Part shown: in pieces, positions 53,499 to 62,301 of the stretch
Numbering within the stretch: the first letter of the stretch is position 1
Layout of the letters: every line of letters starts with the position of its first letter
NCBI RefSeq assembly: GCF_014269205.2
Contig: NZ_JABWRY020000001.1
Location: 1,054,001 to 1,118,000, forward strand
DNA: 64,000 nucleotides
Reading direction: 5' to 3'
From: Pseudomonas kermanshahensis
Lineage (GTDB): Bacteria > Pseudomonadota > Gammaproteobacteria > Pseudomonadales > Pseudomonadaceae
The notes under the pieces: generated by a model
The model's input: only the letters and a program-made list of their open reading frames with translations
The model's database searches: none
Told to the model about the DNA's origin: nothing
Made by a program: the position numbers and the translations under genes

Positions 53499-55031
53499 CT
53501 AGTCTCCGGATATTGATTCGCAGACTTCCCAAATTGGTAATTCAGGATAGCGCTCTTCAAAGAAAGATTTTGACAGTTCTTTGTACTTACTGTTTTTTGC
53601 ACTGTCGCCGCCGTCATTGATGCAAATAAATTTATACTTCAATGAGTTGTAATTAAGTAATTTGGCGGCAGTGTGAGGCTTAGCGGTAAAGTTTGCGACC
53701 TTGGCTGTTGACGCCCGACCAGTCGCTCTGATGTAGTGCTGGAAGAAAAAAGAAGCTACATTGATGTCGGTGGCTGATCTGGTGCGTGAGTTACGAGTTG
53801 TATTAAATTCATGAATGAAGCGTACCTCCATCTCTTCTAGAATCGATTTCTTTAGTGCGTATGGAACATGCTTATGTTGAAGTCGTGGGCGATGCTTAAA
53901 AGATTCATATATTAGTTCGCTTGAGTTCATGGATGCGCGTAGATAGTCAGGGGTTTCAGTGTGAGAGGACCCTGACAGTGCGGGAGTACACTCCTCGAAA
54001 TACAAAATGGGGCGATTGTACTCGTCAAAAAAATCGTTCGGTCGACATGGTAAAGAGATTAAGAAGTCGTCATTGAAATAAACAAAGTTTTCTGAAAGTC
54101 CGCGTATTCTATGGAGGCAAGATTCTATTGCGTGAGAGTTGAATGTCGGTAGAGTCGAGGCTGATGGAAAAATCTCATCATGCGTGACCCATTGAACCTT
54201 CCCATCGTTTTTCGACAGCCATAATGGGCGTTCGCAATTGCTAACAATGAATATTTTATTGAACCAAGGCGCATATTTGTTAATTGACCTTAGCGAATAC
54301 CGGAGTTCTTCGTTGCTTGTGAAGCGGTCGAGGTCAAATGGCCTATCGGGATATGTTTCATTCCAAGCGGACTGCCATCCTTCATCGGTGCAGTCAACCC
54401 AAGTGATGACGGCATCTATTGGTTTGCGACAAAGATCGTTGATGTACTTAGACTGCAAGTTTGAATATTCTTCAAGTTTTAATTTCTTAACCCAGGCGTG
54501 GTTAGAACGAAGTGCTGAGTAGCCGTCTTCTGTTTGATCGCTTAGGTAAATTCTTAAAACAGTGTCTAATTCATGTTTAGGATCAGAAAACTCTATAATA
54601 AACTGTGATGCTTTGGAAAATTCTTTGGAGGCTGCATTGGATAAAGGTAACGCATTTTCGTCCGCGTATATAACCGCGCTCCGTTCGTGGTCATATAGTA
54701 ATGTTGTAAGCCCGAAGGAGCATCTGATTAAATCAATCAGTTTTAACGTGTCTTTGACATGACAGCCATTGACGAGGAGGCTTCTTGGATCAGTACCGTC
54801 ACTGACACCATGTGGGCATTTCAGTTTACTGATGACGAAACTCGGTATACCGAATTGCTTAACCATATTTAGATCAGCCGCGGAGAGCTTTTTTGCTGCG
54901 GACTGGGTGCTGCGTTGACCAATCACATGCACCTTCGTTTTATTAACCCGTTTTCGAAAGAAATCTAAAAAAAATCGATTCGGATCACTAACCAATTTTT
55001 CAAGCTTTGGGGAAATCAGTTTTTTTTTCAT
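53499..55031 (-). CDS. Stealth-family sugar-phosphate transferase
   Basis: 510 residues. Stealth conserved regions appear in order: CR1 IDAVITWVDCTDEGWQ (about residue 208), CR2 RFTSNEELRYSLRSINKYAPWFNKIFIVSN, CR3 around QHKHVPYALKK, and a C-terminal CR4-like segment near FICINDGGDSAKN. These enzymes transfer hexose-1-phosphate from nucleotide sugars and make phosphodiester-linked capsules (SacB, CpsA/LcbA types). The MKKKLISPKLEKLVSDPNRFF start is typical. The ATG overlaps the upstream GT stop (ATGA). It points to a phosphate-containing repeat unit. Confidence 0.92.
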   Translation of the reverse strand: MKKKLISPKLEKLVSDPNRFFLDFFRKRVNKTKVHVIGQRSTQSAAKKLSAADLNMVKQFGIPSFVISKLKCPHGVSDGTDPRSLLVNGCHVKDTLKLIDLIRCSFGLTTLLYDHERSAVIYADENALPLSNAASKEFSKASQFIIEFSDPKHELDTVLRIYLSDQTEDGYSALRSNHAWVKKLKLEEYSNLQSKYINDLCRKPIDAVITWVDCTDEGWQSAWNETYPDRPFDLDRFTSNEELRYSLRSINKYAPWFNKIFIVSNCERPLWLSKNDGKVQWVTHDEIFPSASTLPTFNSHAIESCLHRIRGLSENFVYFNDDFLISLPCRPNDFFDEYNRPILYFEECTPALSGSSHTETPDYLRASMNSSELIYESFKHRPRLQHKHVPYALKKSILEEMEVRFIHEFNTTRNSRTRSATDINVASFFFQHYIRATGRASTAKVANFTAKPHTAAKLLNYNSLKYKFICINDGGDSAKNSKYKELSKSFFEERYPELPIWEVCESISGD

Positions 55032-56077
55032 TTAAATAAAAACTTAAGCCGCTTCCGAAAAGTGTCATATCTGTCTACGTGGCCAGGCTTGTTCTCAAAA
55101 TAAATCGAATAGTCTTGTACTCTCCTTTCGGTACTTGAACATAGATTTATAAAATCCGTCATCAGTGTTGGATCGACCGGTCGCTCGCCGTCAACGAAGG
55201 CTTTATGTTTCTCGCAAAAATAAAGATAATTTTTTTGGCGAAGTGAATAATATAAAGCACTTTCGTTAGGTTTTTGATGAAATATGTGAAGGAAGAAATC
55301 TTTTTCTAATAATGGTGTTAAACAAAAGCGCCCGATCTCCCGTCTAAATCCTTGTGCAAAAAGGGGAGCTCTCATCGTCGCGTTCTCAAAAAAGTCTAGA
55401 GCAGGGCTGATTTTTGAACGTAATACAGCAAGTCTGAGAAGGAAGTCAAAATCTTCGTATCCGTGACCTGCAAAGGTAACATCGAACCCGTTCAGAATTT
55501 TATAATCATCACTTCGTAGTATTACGATAGACGAGGGATTCGCCAAGTGCAAAAATTCTTTCCGAGAGAAAGAAAAGTACTGTTCTTTTAATAGGTTAGT
55601 GGACTTCTCTCGGGAAACCAAGGACCTGCTACCGGCCTCGGATAGATAAAGGCAAGGAATTATTGTGAATGATTCTTCATTTTTGATGATTTTGGCAAGA
55701 TATTTGGATAGTATATTTAGATCAAGCCATAGATCTACATCCAATAACACCAAGTGCTCTGTTTGAACAGCTTCGAACGCGATATTTCTTAGAAGTCCTG
55801 AGTTAACAGTGCCTTCGTAAAATTTCCCTGATACTAGCGATACATTATTTATATCGCGGAGGGATTGTTTTAGTTGAGCATCCGCTGCTGTTTTACGATC
55901 GTTATGGGCAAATACGATCTTGAGTGATGAGCCGTGACAAAGTTCAACCATCAGTCTAACTTTGGCTAGTATGTCCTTCGCTCGGAATTCCAGGTCTAAA
56001 GGAACGATAGCTGTAAGATGCTCTAGATGATCCAATCTGCAAGGTTCAATGTTTTGAGCTTCTGTGATTCGCAGCAT
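55028..56077 (-). CDS. Capsule-type family 2 glycosyltransferase
   Basis: 349 residues. GT-A features: LTAIVPLDLEFR near the start, NSGLLRNIAFEAVQTEHLVLLDVDLWLD (DxD-type DVD, about residue 118) and FAGHGYEDFDFLLRLA with the ED acceptor-base motif seen in chondroitin-synthase-like transferases. It probably adds a hexose or HexNAc to the capsule chain. Coupled to Stealth by ATGA. The 169-bp gap upstream separates it from the acyltransferase on the same strand. Confidence 0.8.
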   Translation of the reverse strand: MLRITEAQNIEPCRLDHLEHLTAIVPLDLEFRAKDILAKVRLMVELCHGSSLKIVFAHNDRKTAADAQLKQSLRDINNVSLVSGKFYEGTVNSGLLRNIAFEAVQTEHLVLLDVDLWLDLNILSKYLAKIIKNEESFTIIPCLYLSEAGSRSLVSREKSTNLLKEQYFSFSRKEFLHLANPSSIVILRSDDYKILNGFDVTFAGHGYEDFDFLLRLAVLRSKISPALDFFENATMRAPLFAQGFRREIGRFCLTPLLEKDFFLHIFHQKPNESALYYSLRQKNYLYFCEKHKAFVDGERPVDPTLMTDFINLCSSTERRVQDYSIYFENKPGHVDRYDTFRKRLKFLFK

Positions 56078-56246
56078 TATCCTATCCGTAAGTTTTCAAG
56101 ATCGCTAATGCAGTCTCTTGTTTCTTGGGCTGATTGCCTATCTACTATAAAGGCCAAATCGAGAGGTTTAGCTAGCATAAATGAAGATGGCAAATGCTGG
56201 GGGGCTTCAGCGACAAACGACTAATACGCTTAAGTGAATTCATTTG

Positions 56247-57008
56247 CTATTCGCCTATTTTAATTCCTAGCTTTTGAAGAATGCGTTTAGTCCAATGGGC
56301 CTCTATAATGGGTGAGGGTTCTTCAATAGATGCGACTTCTTCAATTGTACTGTTCCAGTAGGGGGACTTGGATACAAATGAAGCATCTGGCTTGTAAGGA
56401 GGGGCGACATGATTGAGGTGAGGACGTTCCCACGCGATATTCTTTCGAACCACTCTAATGGGAGCCCCCGCAGCTACACAGTTGTTCGGTATTTTACCCT
56501 TTACTATACTGCCAAAACCGATAACACTACCCTGTCCAACATTCGCGCCGCTCAATATTGTTACTCTTCCCCCGATCCAGGTATGAGCTCCGATGTTGAC
56601 CGACTTAGGCATGTTTATCCGTTTCTCTGACTTAACATCAAAAATTGGATGGCCGTCATCTGCGCGTATTTGGATGTCGGAAGCAAGCATGCAATCCTCA
56701 CCAATAGTTACCGATATTCCTTCGGCGGCGGTAATCAGGCAATCATTTGTGCAGGTAACTTTGTCGTTTATGGTTACGGTGCAGTCTTCTCCTAATCGTA
56801 TAAAGCCCTTGAATCGATTTTGCCCTATATGGCATGTGCCGTTATTGCATTCGAAGTAAATCCCTCCTTTGATTTTACTTCCTTTTTTAACTACGAGTTT
56901 ATTGTTCTTCCCATAGAATACAACTCTAGCGGTTTTGATCTCTTCGTCGCAAAAAATTTCATTGTTGTGTTCATCTTTGTATGGTCTTATGGTATTAACG
57001 ATAATCAT
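56247..57008 (-). CDS. Hexapeptide-repeat O-acyltransferase
   Basis: 253 residues. The left-handed beta helix spans residues about 40-190 (VVKKGSKIKGGIYFECNNGTCHIG, VNIGAHTWIGGRVTILSGANVGQGSVIGFGSIV), ending CVAAGAPIRVVRKNIAW as in maltose/capsule O-acetyltransferases; ADDGHPIFD offers the catalytic-type His. First gene of the minus-strand capsule cassette. Layout is that of the 49365 protein without its helical C-terminal extension, so the two probably modify different positions. Confidence 0.85.
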   Translation of the reverse strand: MIIVNTIRPYKDEHNNEIFCDEEIKTARVVFYGKNNKLVVKKGSKIKGGIYFECNNGTCHIGQNRFKGFIRLGEDCTVTINDKVTCTNDCLITAAEGISVTIGEDCMLASDIQIRADDGHPIFDVKSEKRINMPKSVNIGAHTWIGGRVTILSGANVGQGSVIGFGSIVKGKIPNNCVAAGAPIRVVRKNIAWERPHLNHVAPPYKPDASFVSKSPYWNSTIEEVASIEEPSPIIEAHWTKRILQKLGIKIGE

Positions 57009-57423
57009 GTGTTAGCGGTGTGCTCAGTCAATGGTGTCTAGTTATTGAAGCGAGCATCAATTATTGCACACTGCGTCCGCGACATGCTACTAAGTGTGGA
57101 GGTGGAAGAGAGTGGCACGCCTAATCGGGCGTCATTTGTTCAACGCGCCGGCTGCCCTTACTAATTGTTCGTGGCTCGCAAGCGATTTAGTCGCATACGC
57201 CTAGCTTGTCCGCGGGCGAGAGATATTTGACACCGCCAAGCTATTCTCAGCCTGCTCCGCAGGCCAGCAGTCATGAGGCCCTGCTTCTGTAGGTGCTTAC
57301 GAAATTGGGCCTTGGTTCGGCCAAAAAATGGGATGGAAAGCAGTGGCTTTGCCCGATCCTGCTTTGCAGGGCTTGCTGAAAGCTTTAGTATTGTTTCTTT
57401 GCTAATACGCCCATGAGGTGGAA
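57009..57423. other. 415-bp divergent gap upstream of kpsF
   Basis: Separates the minus-strand cassette from kpsF and must hold promoters for both. A 155-codon frame on the minus strand (57161-57628) runs antisense into kpsF and is very Arg/Lys-rich; it may be chance or a decayed gene end. No operator, ops motif or repeat is evident. Confidence 0.5.
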
Positions 57424-58362
57424 ATGAATCATCTCCTAATCGCCAAGGAAGCGCTTGTTGCCCAAGCCCAAGCGATAAACCAGCTAGCGCACCGTCTGGA
57501 TGGTGAGTTTCAAAGTGCAGTTCAAGTAATCTTGGGCTGTAAAGGTCGCACGGTTGTCTGCGGTATGGGCAAGTCAGGTTTGATTGGGCAAAAGATGGTA
57601 GCCACTTTTGCCTCAACCGGAACACCAAGTTTTTTTCTCCATCCGGCAGAGGCGTTTCACGGTGATTTGGGGATGCTCAAGTCAATCGATGTTTTGATCT
57701 TGATAAGCTATAGCGGTGAGACTGAGGAGTTAATAAAGCTACTGCCAAGTCTTCGCTCGTTTGGCAATACCATCATTGCGATGACAGGCAATGGTCGGTC
57801 GACGCTTGCCAAGAACGCTGATATTTGGCTTGATATTTCAGTTGAGCGGGAGGTTTGCCCAAATAACCTGGCGCCTACTACATCTACGCTCGCGACCATG
57901 GCAATGGGTGATGCGTTAGCAGTTGCTCTTATTGATGCGCTTCAGTTTAAGCCCATGGATTTTGCGCGATTTCATCCAGGTGGAAGCTTGGGTCGAAAAT
58001 TACTGACACGCGTATGTGATGTTATGCATTCTCCTGCGCCGATAGTGTCACCTGATACAAGTTTTCATGACTGTCTGTCGATGATGACCCAAAGTCGGCT
58101 AGGTTTAACATTGGTTACAGATAATAATGGTGAGCTTGTAGGTATTGTAACGGACGGGGACTTGAGAAGGGCGTTGCTTGAAAGTCCCGATGTGGTCAGG
58201 GAAAGTGTTCAGTATTTTATGACACCTAATCCTCATACAATTCTCGATTCTGCGCAGTTGTCAGAGGCTGAAAGCTACATGCGAGAAAATAAAGTTCGCG
58301 CGTTGGCGGTTCTAGGGGCCGGAAGTGGTGAAGTATTGGGTATAGTTGAAATTTTCGATTAA
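57424..58362 (+). CDS. kpsF: Arabinose-5-phosphate isomerase
   Basis: 312 residues from ATG 57424 (GAGG before it; GTG 57418 is an alternative). An SIS sugar-isomerase domain (VVCGMGKSGLIGQKMVATFASTG, HGDLGML, ISYSGETEE, FHPGGSLGRKLL) is followed by two CBS domains (about 205-310). It converts ribulose-5-phosphate to arabinose-5-phosphate for Kdo, the linker sugar used by KpsC and KpsS. A capsule-locus copy of kdsD. It is convergent with galU with a shared terminator. CMP-Kdo synthetase is not in the window. Confidence 0.94.
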   Translation: MNHLLIAKEALVAQAQAINQLAHRLDGEFQSAVQVILGCKGRTVVCGMGKSGLIGQKMVATFASTGTPSFFLHPAEAFHGDLGMLKSIDVLILISYSGETEELIKLLPSLRSFGNTIIAMTGNGRSTLAKNADIWLDISVEREVCPNNLAPTTSTLATMAMGDALAVALIDALQFKPMDFARFHPGGSLGRKLLTRVCDVMHSPAPIVSPDTSFHDCLSMMTQSRLGLTLVTDNNGELVGIVTDGDLRRALLESPDVVRESVQYFMTPNPHTILDSAQLSEAESYMRENKVRALAVLGAGSGEVLGIVEIFD

Positions 58363-58380
58363 CTTTCCACTCGGAAAGCA

Positions 58381-58407
58381 GGAAAGGCCATTCATTCTGG
58401 CCTTTCC
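58381..58407. terminator. Bidirectional terminator between kpsF and galU
   Basis: Stem ggaaaggcca (58381-58390) with tggcctttcc (58398-58407). A-rich on the left and T-containing on the right, so it can serve both convergent genes. Starts 18 bp past kpsF and ends 11 bp before the galU stop. Confidence 0.85.
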
Positions 58408-58418
58408 CTTGTGATCAT

Positions 58419-59258
58419 TTAGTAAGCTTTGCCAGCTTTATAATAATTTTGGAAGCAAAAGTTTGTTGCGTCAATGTAACCTTCAGCGCCGCCGCAGTCA
58501 AAACGCTGGCCTTTGAATTTGTACGCTATGACACAACCGCTTTGCGCTTGCTGCATCAGGGCGTCAGTGATCTGGATCTCACCACCTTTACCAGGCGGAG
58601 TGTTCATGATGATGTCGAAAATGTCGGGCGTCAGAATGTAGCGACCGATGATAGCTAAGTTCGAGGGCGCGTCTTCAGGCGCAGGCTTCTCGACCATATT
58701 TGTCACTCGGAAGATATCTTCACGGATCATGTCGCCGGCAATCACACCGTACTTATTGGTTTCTTGAGGGTCGACTTCCTGGATAGCGATGATTGAGCAG
58801 CGGAACTGTTTGTATAGTTTTACCATCTGAGTCAGTACGCCGTCTCCGTTCGGGTTAACGCAGAGGTCATCCGCTAGGACTACGGCAAACGGTTCTTCGC
58901 CGATTAAAGGGCGGCCGGTGAGAATCGCGTGGCCCAAGCCCTTCATTTCGGTCTGACGGGTATATGAGAAAGAGCACTCATCCAGCAGGCGACGGATGCC
59001 GACTAGGTATTTTTCCTTGTCAGTGCCCTTGATCTGGTTCTCCAGCTCGTAGCTAATGTCGAAATGATCTTCCAGAGAACGCTTTCCTCGGCCCGTGACG
59101 ATGGAAATCTCGCTCAGGCCGGCATCCAGTGCCTCCTCAACGCCGTACTGAATCAGTGGTTTGTTGACCACCGGCAGCATTTCCTTCGGCATGGCTTTGG
59201 TAGCGGGCAGGAAGCGGGTGCCGTATCCGGCGGCTGGGAAAAGGCATTTCTTGATCAT
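58419..59258 (-). CDS. galU: UTP-glucose-1-phosphate uridylyltransferase
   Basis: 279 residues, the usual length. N-terminal nucleotidyltransferase motif KCLFPAAGYGTRFLPATKAMPKEMLPVV, then ADDLCVNP, VEKP and KGGEIQITDAL. Makes UDP-glucose, needed for LPS core, trehalose and possibly the capsule. On the minus strand it lies downstream of the exporter operon but is separated by a terminator, so it probably has its own promoter. Base composition is nearer the core genome than the cassette. Confidence 0.96.
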   Translation of the reverse strand: MIKKCLFPAAGYGTRFLPATKAMPKEMLPVVNKPLIQYGVEEALDAGLSEISIVTGRGKRSLEDHFDISYELENQIKGTDKEKYLVGIRRLLDECSFSYTRQTEMKGLGHAILTGRPLIGEEPFAVVLADDLCVNPNGDGVLTQMVKLYKQFRCSIIAIQEVDPQETNKYGVIAGDMIREDIFRVTNMVEKPAPEDAPSNLAIIGRYILTPDIFDIIMNTPPGKGGEIQITDALMQQAQSGCVIAYKFKGQRFDCGGAEGYIDATNFCFQNYYKAGKAY

Positions 59259-59293
59259 AATTTCCAGTCTTTAGCTGCTTCGAGGTGTGGGTA

Positions 59294-59322
59294 GGAAAAA
59301 CCGTGAGGTAAGCTCACGGTTA
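59294..59322 (-). terminator. Terminator of the capsule exporter operon
   Basis: Stem ccgtgag (59301-59307) and ctcacgg (59313-59319). On the minus strand it is followed by a run of five Ts (59296-59300). It lies about 75 bp past the outer-membrane exporter gene. Confidence 0.8.
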
Positions 59323-59395
59323 TGTCCGAAATTATTCAGTGTTGTAACGCAATAACGATCAGCTTTTTGGGTTGGCGGAGTTATTGGTCGCTTAT

Positions 59396-60481
59396 TTATA
59401 GTCCGGTGGTTCTGCCTATGATCATTGTTTGTACAATAGGAGAGATGATTTTTTGCCATTCGTAAACTGCGGCATTAGTCACGTAAATGGTGTCATCCGG
59501 TTTGATAGCAATCTGTCGTGCGTAAAAGATTGCTGCTGGATCTCTCATATTCAAACGCAATACAGTCGGCTTTGTATTCTCGCCGGTAGGCATGCGGAAG
59601 ACAAAAACACCCTCAGGGTTGGCGTTTTGTTCACGCAGACCGCCTACAGATCCCAAGGCATCTAGTAAGGTTGTGTTCTTACTAGGGAGATCTTTCAAGC
59701 CAGGTTCACCTACAGCCCCCATAGCTACAAACCGTTGGCGTGCTCGGTCTAGAACTACTTCAGAGTTAGGGCGCAGAATCATGTTATTGCCAGCAAGCAC
59801 GTCCTCATAGTTGAATTGCTGTACTTGAGTACCGTTGCGCACTGTGACATTAACTAAATGAGATTCCAGTACAGGCCCGCCTGCTTGGTTGACTGCATCC
59901 AGCAGAGTCAACGGCCCTTGCAAAGTACTGAAACGACCGGGGGTTTTCACTGCTCCTGCTACTAGCACTGAGCCGGAGAGGTCGCCGACCAATTCAACAT
60001 GAGTTTGAACGTCCGTGGTAATTCCTTTCAGCTGACGTCGGATCATGTTCTCTACTTGATTGAGAGTCATGCCTGCCACGAACTGTCTGCCGACGTAGGG
60101 TAGTGACAGCATTCCTTGAGAGTCGATACGAGTTTTAAGCTGAGTGCCGCCGGTGGCCAGCGGAGCAAAAAGTGCAGACCCTTCCGGAGCCGTATCGGCA
60201 ATGAGTACGTTGAGTGTATCACCGGACATCAATCTGACTTCTGGTGAAACTGGTGTAGTCACGGAGCTCACAGCCGGACGTGGCGCCCCCTGCATGTAAG
60301 GTGCGATCGAGGTCGCATTAATGTCTACGAGAATGTACTGCTCTGATTTTTTCTCGATTGCGCCTTTGTAAGGTCCAGCACCTGAGAGGGTTCCACCGCA
60401 ACCAGCCAAGCCAAGTGTCGCAAGCGCCACCGCTGCTAGCTTCAGATTAAAATTACGAGATAAAGCCAGGGATTTAATCAC
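59396..60481 (-). CDS. Outer-membrane polysaccharide export lipoprotein (CtrA/BexD-like OPX)
   Basis: 361 residues. Lipoprotein signal with lipobox LAGC at residues about 25-28 (TLGLAGCGG). Poly_export domain (EVRLMSGDTLNVLIADTAPE) and two SLBB repeats (SVLVAGAVKTPGRFS; FVAMGAVGEPGLKDL). The C-terminal helix around YEWQKIISPIVQTMIIG would form the outer-membrane pore. At about 360 residues it is the short CtrA/BexD type, not the longer KpsD. It overlaps kpsE by 8 bp. Confidence 0.92.
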   Translation of the reverse strand: MIKSLALSRNFNLKLAAVALATLGLAGCGGTLSGAGPYKGAIEKKSEQYILVDINATSIAPYMQGAPRPAVSSVTTPVSPEVRLMSGDTLNVLIADTAPEGSALFAPLATGGTQLKTRIDSQGMLSLPYVGRQFVAGMTLNQVENMIRRQLKGITTDVQTHVELVGDLSGSVLVAGAVKTPGRFSTLQGPLTLLDAVNQAGGPVLESHLVNVTVRNGTQVQQFNYEDVLAGNNMILRPNSEVVLDRARQRFVAMGAVGEPGLKDLPSKNTTLLDALGSVGGLREQNANPEGVFVFRMPTGENTKPTVLRLNMRDPAAIFYARQIAIKPDDTIYVTNAAVYEWQKIISPIVQTMIIGRTTGL

Positions 60482-61592
60482 GATGATCCTCGATCGACGC
60501 CAGAATGAAGCGGGTGATGCCGTAAAGCATCAACAGGCCAAGCAAAATAGTTGCCAGGTTGTACCAGCGCTCTGGGTAGAGGGCGAGCTGCGGGGTGTTG
60601 GGGCTGACTACAGTGACCAGGGTACGAATTTTTTTGCTCGCTTCGATGCGGGCATTATCAAGCGCTGCTACAGATGCTTTGTAAGTTTCCTCAGCAATCC
60701 CGGCGTCGAGGGTCAGTTGTTGGAAGCGTGAAGCAACAACGTTAAGTTGAGAGCCTTTTGGCGAAGAAACGAGCAATCGCTTTTCTTTAGCTAATTGTTG
60801 AGTAATGGCTTCGACTTTTTGCTTCTGTTGACGTATTTGGGGAGCATCACTACGCAACTTGAACGACATCTCCGTCAGGCTAGCTTGCTCCTTTGTATAC
60901 TGGCTCTCTAAGTCGGCAATAATAGTTGCCCGGCTCTGCGCAGTATTCGCGCCGTCCAGAACTTTGTTGATGTTCTGAAAGTCCATAAGTTCAGTTTTAC
61001 GCTTGGCATAATTGATTCGAGCGCTTTCCAATTCGCTTTGAGCGAATTTCATTTGTTCGCGGGCTATGTTGTGGCTCACTTCGTTAACGAAATGTTCGCT
61101 AGCTTGAAGGATTATGCGCAGCATCTGCTCGGACAGTTCTGGCGTAAATGCCTGAACTTCAACGCGCAGAAGGCCAGTGGTTTCATCATAATGTGCAGAG
61201 ACCATGCGCTGGTAATACTTAAGCAAATTCTCACGCGGAGCATTCTCGTCCAGCCAGAAAAACACATCGCTGCGCTGGGCTGAAAACTGCTCGATCCAAT
61301 GTGCTTTTTCTTCAAGCAGCAGCATCATGTCCATAGAGGTGATGAATTCACGGAGATAAAGAGTCTCCTCTCTAGAGGCAGGGTTGGCACCTGTCAACAG
61401 AGTAGCCAGACCTGGTACCTGAGCGCCTGGGGTGCCGCCATCTTGACGTACTACAACCTGTGCGGAGCTTACATAGCGATCAACAGCAAACACCCCGTAG
61501 TACACGGCTGCCAATATCATTGGCAAAATCACCATGGCGATCGTAAGGCGCCATTCCTTCTTTTTACCCGTACTGCTCATAGTTGGATGCAT
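60474..61592 (-). CDS. kpsE: Capsule export inner-membrane/periplasmic protein
   Basis: 372 residues of the PCP/KpsE/CtrB family that links the ABC transporter with the outer-membrane channel. First membrane helix about residues 17-37 (IAMVILPMILAAVYYGVFAV), then a long coiled-coil-rich periplasmic domain (about 160-290), and a second helix near 345-363. PNTPQLALYPERWYN before the last helix is characteristic. An internal ATG near codon 5 is an alternative start. The gene lies between kpsT and the channel gene. Confidence 0.92.
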   Translation of the reverse strand: MHPTMSSTGKKKEWRLTIAMVILPMILAAVYYGVFAVDRYVSSAQVVVRQDGGTPGAQVPGLATLLTGANPASREETLYLREFITSMDMMLLLEEKAHWIEQFSAQRSDVFFWLDENAPRENLLKYYQRMVSAHYDETTGLLRVEVQAFTPELSEQMLRIILQASEHFVNEVSHNIAREQMKFAQSELESARINYAKRKTELMDFQNINKVLDGANTAQSRATIIADLESQYTKEQASLTEMSFKLRSDAPQIRQQKQKVEAITQQLAKEKRLLVSSPKGSQLNVVASRFQQLTLDAGIAEETYKASVAALDNARIEASKKIRTLVTVVSPNTPQLALYPERWYNLATILLGLLMLYGITRFILASIEDHRD

Positions 61593-61634
61593 CCTTCAAG
61601 TGGAACGGTGCTGCTTAATTGGAAAAGAGTTTAA

Positions 61635-62288
61635 TCAACTATTGTAAGCTTCAATGCCTTTGGCAACATCGTCGTATACCTGGATGCCGCCGTTGCGCAC
61701 AAGAAGGACTACATCACAAAGTTTTTCAATCTCAGGCATTGAGTAAGAAACTAATACGACATTCGATCTCTGGAGTTTATCTTTAAAAACTTCTGCGCAT
61801 TTGCGTTTGAACTGCGCATCTCCTACAGACATGACTTCGTCAATCAAGTAGTAATCGAAGTCGAAAGCCATGCTCAACCCAAATGCAACCCTCGAGCGCA
61901 TGCCAGATGAGTATGTTTTGATCGGCTCGTCAATCCAGTCGCCTATTTCCGCGAATTCTTGGACATAGCGTACTTTTTCGCGCATCGCTTCGCCGGTGGC
62001 TCCGTAAATTCGACATACGAACTTGATGTTGTCGCGCCCCGTCATGCTGCCTTGGAAGCCGCCCGTCAAACCAACAGGCCATGAAATGCTTCGGTCGGTG
62101 GCAATCGTGCCGGAGTCCGGAACATCGGCACCACCCAGCAACCGCATGAGAGTGGATTTGCCTGCCCCATTTCGGCCTATGAGACCAATGTTCTTTCCGG
62201 GCGGTATCGCCAGCGATAGGTTGCGAAAGACATACCGGCGCCCTTTAGGGGTGAGGTAAGACTTAGTGACGTTTCTGAGTTCGAACAC
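61635..62288 (-). CDS. kpsT: Capsule ABC transporter ATPase
   Basis: 217 residues. Walker A GLIGRNGAGKSTL (about residue 38), signature YSSGMRSRVAFG, Walker B YYLIDEVMSVGD, and the switch region VLVSYSMPEIEK, in which Ser stands where the H-loop His usually is (SYS instead of SHS), a variation also seen in KpsT/BexA-type ATPases. It energises export of finished lipid-linked capsule with KpsM. The gene starts 13 bp after kpsM. Confidence 0.95.
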   Translation of the reverse strand: MFELRNVTKSYLTPKGRRYVFRNLSLAIPPGKNIGLIGRNGAGKSTLMRLLGGADVPDSGTIATDRSISWPVGLTGGFQGSMTGRDNIKFVCRIYGATGEAMREKVRYVQEFAEIGDWIDEPIKTYSSGMRSRVAFGLSMAFDFDYYLIDEVMSVGDAQFKRKCAEVFKDKLQRSNVVLVSYSMPEIEKLCDVVLLVRNGGIQVYDDVAKGIEAYNS

Positions 62289-62301
62289 GTTTGGCCTGTA
62301 C

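Noticed and set aside
57161..57628. 155-codon minus-strand frame upstream of and into kpsF
   Set aside because: Antisense to kpsF for nearly half its length; the remainder is Arg/Lys-rich without motifs or ribosome site.
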